Source: Paraburkholderia caffeinitolerans
GTDB taxonomy: Bacteria > Pseudomonadota > Gammaproteobacteria > Burkholderiales > Burkholderiaceae
DNA: 64,000 bases
Direction: 5' to 3'
Assembly: GCF_902859945.1 (NCBI RefSeq)
Contig: NZ_CADIKL010000024.1
Span: 51,261-115,260, forward strand
The position numbers and the translations under genes are program-made. Shown one piece after another: positions 37,915 through 46,879 of the stretch (the first letter of the stretch is position 1; every line of letters begins with the position of its first letter). Below the pieces are notes generated by a model. It was not told the origin of the DNA. It did not search any database and saw only the letters and a program-made list of their open reading frames with translations.

Positions 37915-38215
37915 TCGTGATGTCTATGCGCGTTATGTGACGCGCTCGCTGCGGCGCGTTTCAGCGCCGTAACGTTTGAGGCCGTTTCGCGGCGCCAAAG
38001 CCGCAACGTGCCTTCGGGCGGGTTCTGCGAATGGCGCTTTCGCACATAACGAAAGCGCTTGCGAACGCCCGTCATGCATAGTCCCGCGCGCTTCGCATCC
38101 TGCCCGCGCACCACGCGCCGCGCCATCTGGCCCTCGCTGGCCTGCTCCTTGCTGAATTTCCTGCGGCACTCATGCCCGCCCGATACCTGGCCTATACCTG
38201 GCCGCAGGGATTCAC
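37915..38215. other. Gap after dgoD with a hairpin cluster
   Basis: 301 nt without a supported gene; contains three hairpins in 107 nt (see the repeat entry). No obvious promoter. Confidence 0.5.
37952..38058. repeat. Cluster of three short inverted repeats
   Basis: CGGCGC-GTTTCA-GCGCCG (37952-37969), GCGGC-GCCAAA-GCCGC (37989-38004) and GCGCTTTCG-N7-CGAAAGCGC (38034-38058). None has a T tract. The layout resembles REP/BIME-type elements or RNA-stabilising 3' ends. Confidence 0.6.
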
Positions 38216-38515
38216 ATGGAAGCAATGCTCCCCGACTATCTGATCCGCGAACAGGCCGCCGTCGGCGCTTTGGTCGTTTTTGGCCTGATTCGCGTGATCG
38301 CTGCCGCCGTCGCGTGCACGCGCGGCTGGCGCATCCTCGTTGTCGAGCAGAGCCTGATCGGCGTTGCGGTGCTGTGGTGTGCGCCGCAACTCGTCGAGCT
38401 GATCGCTCACCCTTCGTCGGTGCTCGCACTCGCCGAACTCGAAGGCAGGGCTATCGGCTGCGCTATCGCCCTCTTCTTCTCGCCCATCCTCAGTCACCGG
38501 CTCGGCTACGAATGA
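38216..38515 (+). CDS. Small hypothetical membrane protein
   Basis: 99 residues with hydrophobic segments at about 14-34, 42-62 and 78-92, so probably a three-helix inner-membrane protein. I do not recognise a family. A weak AGGGA lies upstream of the ATG. Convergent with the CopD-like gene, with a hairpin between them. Coding status rests on the membrane-like sequence only. Confidence 0.5.
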   Translation: MEAMLPDYLIREQAAVGALVVFGLIRVIAAAVACTRGWRILVVEQSLIGVAVLWCAPQLVELIAHPSSVLALAELEGRAIGCAIALFFSPILSHRLGYE

Positions 38516-38535
38516 GGCTGCGCTAACGCTCGAAC

Positions 38536-38566
38536 GAAGGCGCACGTGCGATGCATGAACGCCTTC
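38536..38566. terminator. Possible terminator between convergent genes
   Basis: GAAGGCG-N17-CGCCTTC hairpin in the 65-nt space between the small membrane protein and the CopD-like gene. No strong T run. Confidence 0.4.
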
Positions 38567-38580
38567 CTTGGTCCGACGTT

Positions 38581-39507
38581 TCAGCCCTGCAACACATAGC
38601 CCGGCACGCTGTGCGCAAGCACGGCCGCGACGATGAGCACCGCCATCATCACCAGCGCTTCGAGATGCAGCACATTGACGAAGCGGCGCGCCGCGACTGT
38701 CGATGCCGCACGGCGCAGTTCGGGCATGACCACGAGGCGGTTGAAGCCGCCCAGCAACATGGCCAGCACGACGAGCACGAGCTTGGCGATCAGCACGTGG
38801 CCCCATGTGGTCGTCACGAGCGCTTCGGGCGATCCGCCGGTGCCGCGCAGGGCATTGAACACGCCCGTCGCGAGCACCAGCCCCACCGCGAACAGCGCCA
38901 CATTCGACACTTGCCCCGCCGTGCGGATCAGCACGCCGCGCGCCGTCGATGCGCCGAGCGCCGGCAGCACGGCCAGTCCGCCGGCCATCACGATGCCGCT
39001 CCATGCGCTCGCGCTGAGCACGTGCAGCGTCTGCACACCGAGCGCCGCCGAGGCGAAGCCGGCATCGGCGGCATGACCGAGTCCCGCGCGCCCGGCGGCC
39101 GTGGCGATGAGCGCGAGCCACAGTACGCCGTCACGCGCCGCACTGGCCGGCATCAGCGCCATGACGGCCACCACCAGCGCGCCCACGAATGCAATGCTCC
39201 ACGCGTGGCCCACGTGCGTTTGCGCGAGCACGGTCGGCACGACGCCGAATGAGCCGGGCAGCGTCCCGCCGCTGATCGACGCGCTTTCGTACAACAGCCA
39301 CATGACAAGCGCGAGCACCAGCACGAGCGAGCCCGCCCGCAACGATGTTTGCGCGCGCAGCCATGCGGGCCGCGCCGGCGCAACCGCGGTGCGGGCATCC
39401 TTCTCGAGCCATGCGCCATAGAGCGTCGAGCCCAGCGCGAATGCATAGGCGATGTTCACGAGGGCGGCCATCGCGACCTGTCCGATCCACAGCCAGTCAG
39501 CTTTCAT
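38581..39507 (-). CDS. CopD-family copper resistance membrane protein
   Basis: 308 residues from the ATG at 39507. Eight or so membrane helices. Conserved family features include TLPGSFGVVPTVLAQTHVGHAW, HAADAG, and the HVLSASAWSGIVMAGG segment, with histidines placed as in the CopD domain. Such proteins bring copper into the cytoplasm together with CopC or work in cuproenzyme loading. No copC gene is adjacent. It is divergent from the cytochrome pair, so a link to copper or haem-oxidase maturation is possible but unproven. Confidence 0.8.
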   Translation of the reverse strand: MKADWLWIGQVAMAALVNIAYAFALGSTLYGAWLEKDARTAVAPARPAWLRAQTSLRAGSLVLVLALVMWLLYESASISGGTLPGSFGVVPTVLAQTHVGHAWSIAFVGALVVAVMALMPASAARDGVLWLALIATAAGRAGLGHAADAGFASAALGVQTLHVLSASAWSGIVMAGGLAVLPALGASTARGVLIRTAGQVSNVALFAVGLVLATGVFNALRGTGGSPEALVTTTWGHVLIAKLVLVVLAMLLGGFNRLVVMPELRRAASTVAARRFVNVLHLEALVMMAVLIVAAVLAHSVPGYVLQG

Positions 39508-39760
39508 CGGACCACGTCCTCCGGGCATTCACGACATATGGGGAGCGGTGCGAGCTCTGCGGCGCGCGGCTGCGGCATCGAGTAGGAAAGTGCAATTGGA
39601 GTCATCGAGACGAGTGGCAAGGAAACAACAAGAAAACAAGGTGAAGTCAACATCGACGTTGGCGAAACGAGGCACGCGCTCCGGTGGCGCGCGTGCATGC
39701 CGTTTCGAGACGTGCCTGCTTCGATAGCCACGGCGTCAATCGGTTCAACCGTGAACGATT

Positions 39761-39793
39761 CACGAACCAGCCACGAACCAGCCACGAATCAGC
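39761..39793. repeat. Three tandem copies of an 11-bp unit
   Basis: CACGAACCAGC twice and CACGAATCAGC once, head to tail. Unrelated in sequence to the repeat at 10548-10580 but with the same length and copy number. Confidence 0.9.
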
Positions 39794-39992
39794 CGAGAAC
39801 GACTGGCGAACACACTGTACGCATGCGCGGCACGCACCGATGCGCATGGCATGCAGTGAGGCGCAAGCAGGGTCAATCCCGAGTCGCGGATCGGCCAACA
39901 GGTGCAGAATCATAACCGGCGACGTTGCGACTCTCTGCCGCAATCGCGTTCGGGCAAGCCCGTGCAGGCGGGTCGATAGCGCGCGTGGCAAA

Positions 39993-40021
39993 TAGTCACT
40001 ATCAGGTCGCGATGATAGAAT
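39993..40021 (+). promoter_or_regulatory. Possible sigma-70 promoter of the cytochrome operon
   Basis: TAGTCA, 17-nt spacer, TAGAAT (4/6 and 5/6 matches to consensus), overlapping the palindrome ATAGT-C-ACTAT that could be an operator. Confidence 0.4.
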
Positions 40022-40128
40022 CTGCTGCGTCGCCGCAGCGCGCACGGTCTTCGGTTTTAAGCGCGCGCAGCCTACAAGCCGGGTCGTTCGAAGCCTGGTC
40101 AGGTCCACGATAAAGAATGGAGTCGCGC

Positions 40129-40872
40129 GTGTCCCCAAGACGTATCTCCAGACCGCTCAATACGCTCGCCGCGCCACTGTTGGCCGCCTTGCTGTTCGGC
40201 ACGACCGGTATCTTCAGCGCAGCGTCCGCCCAGACCCCGCAGCCCAAAGCCCCCGACACGATTGCAGCGCGCGTGCAGGGCTGTACCGCATGCCACGGCA
40301 CGCACGGCCAGGGGACCGACAACGATTACTTCCCGCGCCTCGCTGGCAAACCGGCGGAGTATCTGTACAACCAGCTGATGAATTTTCGCGAGGGTCGCCG
40401 CAAGTACCCTCCGATGAATTACCTGGTCACGTATCTCTCCGACGACTACCTGCACGAGATCGCGACGTATTTCTCGCAGCAGCGACCGCCCTACCCGCCG
40501 CCGTCGAAGTCGACGGTCTCCGAAAGCACGCTCAAGCGCGGCCGCGAGATCGTGCTGCATGGCGACCCGGCAAAGCAGGTGCCCGCGTGCGCGGCCTGCC
40601 ACGGCGCGAAGCTCACCGGCATGGAGCCCGCGATTCCGGGCCTCGTCGGCCTGCATTCGGACTACATCAGCGCGCAGATCGGCGCCTGGCGTTCGGGCTC
40701 GCGCCACGCCAAAATGCCCGACTGCATGCATGAGATCGCCACGCGGCTCACCGACGACGACGTGAACTCGGTTGCAGCCTGGCTCTCGACGCAAAGCGCA
40801 CCGCAAAATCCCGTGCCGGCACCAGCTGGCTCGTTGAAGACGCCGCTTGCATGCGGCAGCGAACCGCAATAG
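40129..40872 (+). CDS. Di-haem cytochrome c, c4/c553-like
   Basis: 247 residues from the GTG at 40129, chosen because GGAG lies 6 nt before it; ATG 40117 in frame is the alternative. Signal peptide with probable cleavage after ASA near the SAQTP stretch. Two haem-binding sites CTACH and CAACH, each with distal methionine candidates (YPPMNY, AKMPDC). A periplasmic electron carrier. Its stop is 21 nt before the next cytochrome gene, so they form an operon. Confidence 0.88.
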   Translation: MSPRRISRPLNTLAAPLLAALLFGTTGIFSAASAQTPQPKAPDTIAARVQGCTACHGTHGQGTDNDYFPRLAGKPAEYLYNQLMNFREGRRKYPPMNYLVTYLSDDYLHEIATYFSQQRPPYPPPSKSTVSESTLKRGREIVLHGDPAKQVPACAACHGAKLTGMEPAIPGLVGLHSDYISAQIGAWRSGSRHAKMPDCMHEIATRLTDDDVNSVAAWLSTQSAPQNPVPAPAGSLKTPLACGSEPQ

Positions 40873-40892
40873 GCGCCGGGGGAGACAGCCAT

Positions 40893-42188
40893 ATGAACCG
40901 CAAGTCCCTGTTCGCACTTTCCGCAGTCGTCGTCACCGCCGCCGCCGCGCTCGTGCCCGTGCTGTGGACCGGCACCGACTATCTGCGCAATAGCTCGGCG
41001 CGTGCAGCCACGCCCGCCGATCAGTCCGAACTCATCAAGAAGGGCGAGCTGCTCGCCCGCGCCGGCGACTGCGTGGCCTGCCACACGGTGCGCGGCGGCA
41101 AGACCTTCGCGGGCGGCCTGCCGATGGCGACGCCGTTCGGCACGCTCTATACGCCGAACATCACACCCGACGACAAATACGGCATCGGCAAATGGACCGC
41201 CGACGACTTCTATCGCGCCATGCACACGGGCCGCTCGAAGGACGGCAGCCTGCTCTATCCGGCCTTCCCGTTCACGAGCTACACGAAGGTGACGCGCGCG
41301 GATTCAGACGCGATCTACGCATACCTGCGCTCGGTGGAGCCGGTGAGCGTGCCGAGCCGTCCGCACGAGCTCAAGTTCCCGTTCAACAACCGCAACCTGC
41401 TGATCGGCTGGCGCACGCTGTTCTTCCGTGAAGGCGAGTACAAAGCCGACCCCACCAAGTCGGTCGAATGGAACCGCGGCGCGTATCTGGTCGAAGGCCT
41501 CGGCCACTGCGCCATGTGCCACACGTCCATCAACATGATGGGCGGGCCGGTCAACTCGTCGGCGTTCGCGGGCGGCCTGATCCCGCTGCAGAACTGGTAC
41601 GCGCCGTCGCTCACCTCTAGTGAAGGCGGCCTCGGCGACTGGGACATCAAGGAGATTTCGAGCCTTCTGAAAACCGGCGTCTCGGAACGCGGCGCGGTAT
41701 TCGGTCCGATGGCGGACGTCGTCCATAACAGTCTGCAATATCTCTCCGACGAGGATATCCAGGCGATGGCGACCTACCTCAAGACGATTCCACAAAAGAA
41801 GGAAGCGCCTGAGAACATGCAGATGGAAACATCCGAAGCGTTCGGAGGCGAACTCTTACAGCAAGGTCAGAAGATCTACCATGACCAGTGTGCAAAGTGC
41901 CACGCGGAAAACGGCCTCGGCATGCCGCCGAACTTCCCGCCGCTCGCGAACAACCAGTCGATCCAGATGAAATCGGCGGTGAATCCGATCCGCATGGTGC
42001 TCAACGGCGGCTATCCGCCCAGCACACAGGGCAATGCACGCCCCTACGGCATGCCGCCGTTCGCGCAATCGCTGTCCAATCAGGAGGTGGCGGCGGTGGT
42101 GACGTTCATCCGCATGACGTGGGGCAACAAGGGCACGCCGGTGTCTCCGCAACAGGTGGCCGATCTGCGCTCCGCGCCGCTCGACTGA
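40893..42188 (+). CDS. Tri-haem cytochrome c, alcohol/gluconate dehydrogenase-type cytochrome subunit
   Basis: 431 residues from the ATG at 40893, with GGGGGAG upstream. An N-terminal membrane anchor or signal (ALSAVVVTAAAALVPVLW) and three haem sites CVACH, CAMCH and CAKCH. The TPNITPDDKYGIGKWT and GWRTLFF motifs are typical of the cytochrome subunits of membrane-bound sugar, alcohol or aldehyde dehydrogenases. No dehydrogenase subunit is adjacent, so the electron donor is unknown; the upstream di-haem cytochrome may be its partner. Confidence 0.9.
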   Translation: MNRKSLFALSAVVVTAAAALVPVLWTGTDYLRNSSARAATPADQSELIKKGELLARAGDCVACHTVRGGKTFAGGLPMATPFGTLYTPNITPDDKYGIGKWTADDFYRAMHTGRSKDGSLLYPAFPFTSYTKVTRADSDAIYAYLRSVEPVSVPSRPHELKFPFNNRNLLIGWRTLFFREGEYKADPTKSVEWNRGAYLVEGLGHCAMCHTSINMMGGPVNSSAFAGGLIPLQNWYAPSLTSSEGGLGDWDIKEISSLLKTGVSERGAVFGPMADVVHNSLQYLSDEDIQAMATYLKTIPQKKEAPENMQMETSEAFGGELLQQGQKIYHDQCAKCHAENGLGMPPNFPPLANNQSIQMKSAVNPIRMVLNGGYPPSTQGNARPYGMPPFAQSLSNQEVAAVVTFIRMTWGNKGTPVSPQQVADLRSAPLD

Positions 42189-42220
42189 CGTCAGCCTGCT
42201 ATAGTGGCGTCTGCCTGATA

Positions 42221-42258
42221 AAGGGCGCAGCCGGCAAAACGCCGCCGGCTGCGCCCTT
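42221..42258 (+). terminator. Intrinsic terminator after the cytochrome operon
   Basis: A 13-bp perfect stem (42223-42235 with 42244-42256) with an 8-nt loop. The T tract is short, so it could be Rho-assisted. Confidence 0.75.
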
Positions 42259-42296
42259 CGCTATTGTTAGGGCAAGAAGAACAAGGAGTAGCCGTC

Positions 42297-42917
42297 ATGA
42301 ACCCGGGTGAGCGTCTGAACAGCATTACGCACCTCGTTGGCGCGTTGCTGTCGGTCGCGGCGCTGGTTTCGCTCGTGACGCTCGGCGCGCTCGATCACGA
42401 CGCGTACAAGGTCGTGAGCTTCGCCGTCTATGGCGCCATGTTGTGCGCGTTGTACACCGTTTCCACGCTGTATCACGGCGTGCGCGGGCCGCGCATCAAG
42501 GCCGTGCTGCAGAAGTGCGATCATGCCGCAATCTATCTGCTGATCGCGGGCAGCTATACTCCGTTCTCGCTTGTCACGCTGCGCGGGCCGTGGGGCTGGT
42601 CGCTGTTCGGCGTGAGCTGGGGGCTCGCCGTGTTCGGCATCGTGCAGGAACTCACGATCGGGCGCCGCACGCGCATGCTCTCGATGGTGCTGTACGTGAT
42701 CATGGGCTGGCTCGCGCTGGTCGCAGCCGGGCCGCTCCTCGGCGCGCTGCCGACCGCTGGCACCGCGTGGTTGCTGGCAGGCGGCATCATCTATAGCGCC
42801 GGTATTTATTTTTTCGTCAACGACGAACGCATCCGGCACGGACATGGTATCTGGCATCTGTTCGTGCTCGCCGGGAGCGTCTGTCAATTCGTGAGCGTCG
42901 CGGCCTACGTCGCGTGA
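42297..42917 (+). CDS. trhA: Hemolysin III / TrhA family membrane protein
   Basis: 206 residues with seven membrane helices, of the PAQR/HlyIII family. Conserved metal-type motifs: NSITHLVGA near the start, STLYHG, KCDHAAIYLLIAGSYTPF and the C-terminal GHGIWHLFVLAGS. The name hemolysin III is historical; TrhA affects membrane energetics and lipid fluidity. AAGGAG lies before the ATG at 42297. A single gene between a terminator and the helicase. Confidence 0.9.
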   Translation: MNPGERLNSITHLVGALLSVAALVSLVTLGALDHDAYKVVSFAVYGAMLCALYTVSTLYHGVRGPRIKAVLQKCDHAAIYLLIAGSYTPFSLVTLRGPWGWSLFGVSWGLAVFGIVQELTIGRRTRMLSMVLYVIMGWLALVAAGPLLGALPTAGTAWLLAGGIIYSAGIYFFVNDERIRHGHGIWHLFVLAGSVCQFVSVAAYVA

Positions 42918-43183
42918 TGCGCCACCGGCGCATTTACCCACCGCACCAGGGCACACGAAGCCCATGCGAAGACCATCGCGCGGCGGCCGCAGTGTCCGCG
43001 GCCGCGCGATGCAACTTTACGCCAGCAGGCGGGTCTGCATAGACCGTCGACACCCGGCGCGCGCACTGGCGCGCCGTCCGAATGAACGCGAGCGGGCGCA
43101 ACCGCATCTCGCGCGCCGCGCCGTGCTGATACCTCGGCCAGCAGCGCCTTGCCGCTCGCGCCACCGCAATACAACAGGTCTTT

Positions 43184-44839
43184 ATGTCTTTTGATTCCCT
43201 CGGCTTGTCCGAACCGCTGGTCCGCGCCGTCAACGAACTGGGCTACACCACGCCCACGCCTATCCAGTTGCAAGCCATTCCCGCCGTGCTGAACGGCGGC
43301 GACCTGCTCGCCGGCGCCCAGACCGGCACCGGCAAGACCGCTGGCTTCACGCTGCCCATCCTGCAGCGTCTGTCCGAGATGCCGCCTGCTGCGTCGGGCA
43401 AGCGCGTCGTGCGCGCGCTCATTCTCACGCCCACGCGCGAGCTAGCCGCCCAGGTCGAGGAAAGCGTGCGCGCCTACGGCAAGTATCTGAAGCTCAAGTC
43501 GACGGTGATGTTCGGCGGCGTGGGCATCAATCCGCAGATCGACGCGCTCAAGCGCGGCGTGGACATCGTGGTCGCAACACCTGGCCGCCTGCTCGATCAC
43601 ATGCAGCAGAAGACCATCGACCTCGCGCATCTCGAGATCCTCGTGCTCGACGAAGCCGACCGCATGCTCGACATGGGCTTCATCCACGACATCAAGCGCG
43701 TGCTTGCGAAACTGCCGCCCAAGCGCCAGAACCTGCTCTTCTCGGCCACCTTCGCCGACGAGATCAAGGCGCTCGCCGACAGCCTGCTCGACTCGCCCGC
43801 GCTCATCGAAGTCGCGCGCCGCAACACCACCGCGGAAACCGTCGCGCAGAAGATCTACCCCGTCGATCGCGACCGCAAGCGCGACCTGCTGACGCATCTG
43901 ATCCGCCAGCACAACTGGTTCCAGGTGCTCGTGTTCACGCGCACCAAGCACGGCGCGAACCGCCTTGCCGAGCAACTCACGAAGGACGACATCAGCGCGC
44001 TCGCGATCCACGGCAACAAGAGCCAGTCGGCCCGCACGCGCGCCTTGAGCGAGTTCAAGGACGGCACGCTGCAGGTGCTCGTGGCGACCGACATCGCCGC
44101 GCGCGGCATCGACATTGACCAGTTGCCGCACGTGGTCAACTACGACCTGCCGAACGTGCCCGAGGACTACGTGCACCGCATCGGCCGCACCGGCCGCGCG
44201 GGTGCGACGGGTGAAGCGGTCTCACTCGTCTGCGTGGACGAGCACCAGCTTCTGAAGGACATCGAAAAGCTCATCAAGCGCGCGGTGCCGCAAGAGGTCA
44301 TTGCGGGCTTCGAGCCGGACCCGAACGCGAAGCCCGAGCCGATCCTGCGCCGTGGCCAGCAGCAAGGTCGTGGGCAGCGTCAAGGGCAAGGCCAGGGGCG
44401 CGCTGCCTCGGGCAATGCAGGCAATGCCGCGGCGGCCAAGCCCGCACAGGGACGTGACGGACGTGATACGCGTGGCGGCAACCGCGAGGGTGGCCGCGAC
44501 GGGAACCGTGCGCAAGCGGCCAATGGTGGTGGAAATCGCGCCAATGGCGGCAGCAATCATGGCGGCAACAGCAGTGGCAACGGCGGCGGCCAGCGCCCGG
44601 CCAAGCCCGCCGCGCCCAACGGCGTGCGCACGGCCAAGCCGGTGAAGCAGCAAAGCGCGAATCACGGCGCGCCGGGCAGCCGTGGCGAGCACACGCGCCG
44701 GGAAAGCCAGCGCGGTGTGTCGCACGAAAGCGCACTGGGCCGCCCGCAACGCAAGCCGCAATCGAATCCGGGCGCATTGCTCGGCGGCCGCCCGGGTGGA
44801 AGCTCGCGCCGCGACGGCAACGGCCAGCGCGACCGTTAA
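43184..44839 (+). CDS. rhlE: DEAD-box ATP-dependent RNA helicase, RhlE type
   Basis: 551 residues. Two RecA-like domains (about 1-380) with all motifs: Q-motif (TPIQLQAIP), AQTGTGKT, PTRELA, DEADRMLDMGF, FSATF, and domain-2 VATDIAARGIDID and HRIGRTGRAG. The last 170 residues are a Gly/Asn/Arg/Gln-rich low-complexity tail with RGG-like runs, which in such helicases binds RNA nonspecifically and can drive condensation. Likely roles are ribosome assembly and cold adaptation. A single gene ending at an intrinsic terminator. Confidence 0.95.
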   Translation: MSFDSLGLSEPLVRAVNELGYTTPTPIQLQAIPAVLNGGDLLAGAQTGTGKTAGFTLPILQRLSEMPPAASGKRVVRALILTPTRELAAQVEESVRAYGKYLKLKSTVMFGGVGINPQIDALKRGVDIVVATPGRLLDHMQQKTIDLAHLEILVLDEADRMLDMGFIHDIKRVLAKLPPKRQNLLFSATFADEIKALADSLLDSPALIEVARRNTTAETVAQKIYPVDRDRKRDLLTHLIRQHNWFQVLVFTRTKHGANRLAEQLTKDDISALAIHGNKSQSARTRALSEFKDGTLQVLVATDIAARGIDIDQLPHVVNYDLPNVPEDYVHRIGRTGRAGATGEAVSLVCVDEHQLLKDIEKLIKRAVPQEVIAGFEPDPNAKPEPILRRGQQQGRGQRQGQGQGRAASGNAGNAAAAKPAQGRDGRDTRGGNREGGRDGNRAQAANGGGNRANGGSNHGGNSSGNGGGQRPAKPAAPNGVRTAKPVKQQSANHGAPGSRGEHTRRESQRGVSHESALGRPQRKPQSNPGALLGGRPGGSSRRDGNGQRDR

Positions 44840-44872
44840 TTGCCGTTAGTCGCCGCTAGTCGCTGAACGTAC

Positions 44873-44901
44873 AAAGGCCCGCTGTTTAGCGGGCCTTTTG
44901 C
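44873..44901 (+). terminator. Intrinsic terminator after rhlE
   Basis: AAAGGCCCGCT-GTTT-AGCGGGCCTTTT; an 11-bp stem with T4 and further T-rich sequence. It can also act for the convergent ferritin-like gene. Confidence 0.9.
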
Positions 44902-44945
44902 ATTTTCGACCTGACGTCAAGTCGGACAATCGCAAAGACAGCGCT

Positions 44946-45779
44946 TCAGCGGAAGAACACGTGCTGCGTGATCTTCGCGAGCGGGTAGTGCACGCCCGGC
45001 TGAATTTTCGCGGGAATATCGAGCGGCTTGAGCAGCATCTTCACGCACATGTCGGCGGAAAGATTGTGGCGCACGAGCTTGTTCACGCGCGCCGTCAGTT
45101 CGCGGTTGTAGGCGAGATCCTTCACGCGGTCGGGATAGCGAACCGCGAACACGTGACGCAAGGCGATCTCCGAGTCCTCGTTCTTGATCTCCATCACACG
45201 ACGCATGAGCGCGCCGAGCACGGCGAGGCGCCCATGGCCTTCGACCTGGTTGTACTTCTTGAAGTAGCGGAAAAAGTGCTTGTAGTGGCGCACTTCGTCG
45301 CTGCGGATGTTGTCGGTGATTTCCTTGAGCACCGGCTCGTCCGAGCATTCGCCGATCGCTCGATAAAGCGTGGCCGTGCCCGTTTCCACCACGCAGCGCG
45401 CGACCATTTCCAGCGCGCGCGTGCGCTCGAACTCCTCGAACGAACAGGTCTTCGAATACTCGTCGATGAAGTTCCGGAACGCCGTGTCCCAGTCGAATTC
45501 GGGCCAGACATACTGGATGTAGGTCTTCAGCGCGCGGCCATGCTGAAGCTCCTCATGCTCCCACTCGGTGTTGAGCCACTCGGAGACCTCCGGATCGCCG
45601 TTGAAAAAGATGCTGAGGTTGCTCGTGTACAGGTCCGAACCGCTTTCAATGAACGACGACGCGCACAGCAGCAACAGCAGGTCTTCGTTGGCACGGGCAC
45701 GCTGACAGTCGATCCGCGTGAGGTCGATATCTTCGATTCGCCAGGGCATCACGTGGCGAGGCTCAGTGTTGTTGCGCAT
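44946..45779 (-). CDS. Ferritin-like / di-iron domain protein
   Basis: 277 residues from the ATG at 45779 (GGAG 9 nt before it). The pattern of carboxylates and histidines fits a di-iron four-helix bundle: E in SSFIESGSDLY, E-x-x-H in EWEHEELQH, E in CVVETGTATLY and E-x-x-H in SDEVRHYKHF. This is close to ferritin-like acyl-ACP desaturase/AurF-type oxygenases. The substrate is unknown. A small hairpin (45821-45838) lies in its 5' leader. Convergent with rhlE. Confidence 0.75.
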   Translation of the reverse strand: MRNNTEPRHVMPWRIEDIDLTRIDCQRARANEDLLLLLCASSFIESGSDLYTSNLSIFFNGDPEVSEWLNTEWEHEELQHGRALKTYIQYVWPEFDWDTAFRNFIDEYSKTCSFEEFERTRALEMVARCVVETGTATLYRAIGECSDEPVLKEITDNIRSDEVRHYKHFFRYFKKYNQVEGHGRLAVLGALMRRVMEIKNEDSEIALRHVFAVRYPDRVKDLAYNRELTARVNKLVRHNLSADMCVKMLLKPLDIPAKIQPGVHYPLAKITQHVFFR

Positions 45780-46434
45780 TCTGTCTTGCTCCAAAGCGGC
45801 CCCTTTTCGCGCGGCGCGCCACCGGGTGGCAACCCGGTCTTGCGTTCCCGCCGCGTAGTGAAAGGCACCAACCGTGATTACTTCATCTTAGATGTTGTTC
45901 GCGAAGCTGCCGTCTGAGAGCACAGACCGCTCCCGCTTGCCGCAGTTCCAGGAAGAGTCGACTTGTAAGGCGCCTGGCAGCGCATCGTCATGTCATCATC
46001 TGGCGCTCATGCACGCGGCAGCAGTGGCATGGGAGCGCATCCGCGCGTCGGGCGCCCCTGCGCATGCGCAGCACGGCACCGCCGCACATTCCCGCGCTGC
46101 GGCAAGAACTTGAAGTGAAATCAAGGATCTGCGCGCACAGCGCGACCGCCGCGGCAGGCACGGAATGTCAAACAGAATATTTTCGGAGAGTGATTTGTAC
46201 AACGCAGGGCGGTTGACTACACTCCAGTTCCCCGGCGCCGATCCGGGCTGGATGATGTTTGCGTTGTTTGTCGCTACTTTGCAGAACCGGTGACGCAGGA
46301 CAGCAAACGGACCGCTCATCTGGCACCCGCGTCGGGCCGTTGCAGGCTTTCGCTCACACCCACCGCATGATTGTCGTCACGCCGCCCAGCGGGCCGCGAT
46401 CGACGACCTCTGATGCGGCAACACGGAGAGAACG
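45780..46434. other. Divergent intergenic region
   Basis: 655 nt between the ferritin-like gene and a small conserved gene, with no convincing coding sequence. It holds a 7-bp hairpin ACCGGGT-GGCA-ACCCGGT at 45821-45838 and an AT-rich patch around 46150-46200. A TTGACT near 46212 lacks a matching -10. Confidence 0.5.
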
Positions 46435-46632
46435 ATGCTGAGTCCGCATGAATTCGCCACCCTGCTGCTAGTGAAGGACGCCCCCAACCAGATCGACATG
46501 GAACGCGAAGAACTGGACGCCCTCCTCGAACGACAGCTCGTCCAGTTGGAGCGCCTCGCCTCAGGTCTCCAGCAGTGGCGACTGACAGAAATCGGCGACT
46601 CCGCGTTGCGCGCCATCAAGCGATTTTCTTAG
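46435..46632 (+). CDS. Small conserved hypothetical protein
   Basis: 65 residues, preceded by GGAGAG. The sequence (LSPHEFATLLLVKDAP, then a helical ELDALLERQLVQLERL) looks like a short winged-helix-type fragment, with the pattern LTEIGDSALRAI at the end reminiscent of MarR/PadR-like wings. It is too short for a full repressor. Small proteins of this kind are common in Burkholderiaceae; function unknown. A terminator lies 164 nt downstream. Confidence 0.7.
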   Translation: MLSPHEFATLLLVKDAPNQIDMEREELDALLERQLVQLERLASGLQQWRLTEIGDSALRAIKRFS

Positions 46633-46795
46633 TGGATGGAACCGGCACGCGGCGCGCGCGCCGGCCGGCTTCCTTTCGCTGATGCTTTGCTAATTTCTCT
46701 CGACCTGCGCGGGCGCCGGAACCGTCCGCCAGCGAGATGTGTCGAGACCTTCCCCGATGCAGGCGCACGGCTGTAGACGTACGCCTGCAGTGCAT

Positions 46796-46841
46796 GGTCA
46801 CGCGGACCCGCGCGCTTCATGCCCGCGTGACCATTTTTTTC
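46796..46841 (+). terminator. Intrinsic terminator
   Basis: GGTCACGCGG-N17-CCGCGTGACC followed by seven T; ends the transcript of the 65-residue protein. Another 7-bp hairpin (GCAGGCG...CGCCTGC) precedes it at about 46759-46789. Confidence 0.85.
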
Positions 46842-46879
46842 GCACCTGCTCTAACGAGAGATGTGCGGCTACGCCGCGC

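Larger units (their letters stand above)
39508..40128. other. Divergent intergenic region, CopD-like / cytochrome c
   Basis: About 600 nt of lower GC content with no convincing gene. It contains the 11-bp triple repeat at 39761-39793, a palindrome ATAGT-C-ACTAT (39992-40002) and a possible promoter for the cytochrome genes. Confidence 0.6.

Noticed and set aside
39529..40116. Short open frames in the CopD/cytochrome gap
   Set aside because: Their sequences are Arg/His/Ser-rich without domains, ribosome binding sites or consistent codon use.
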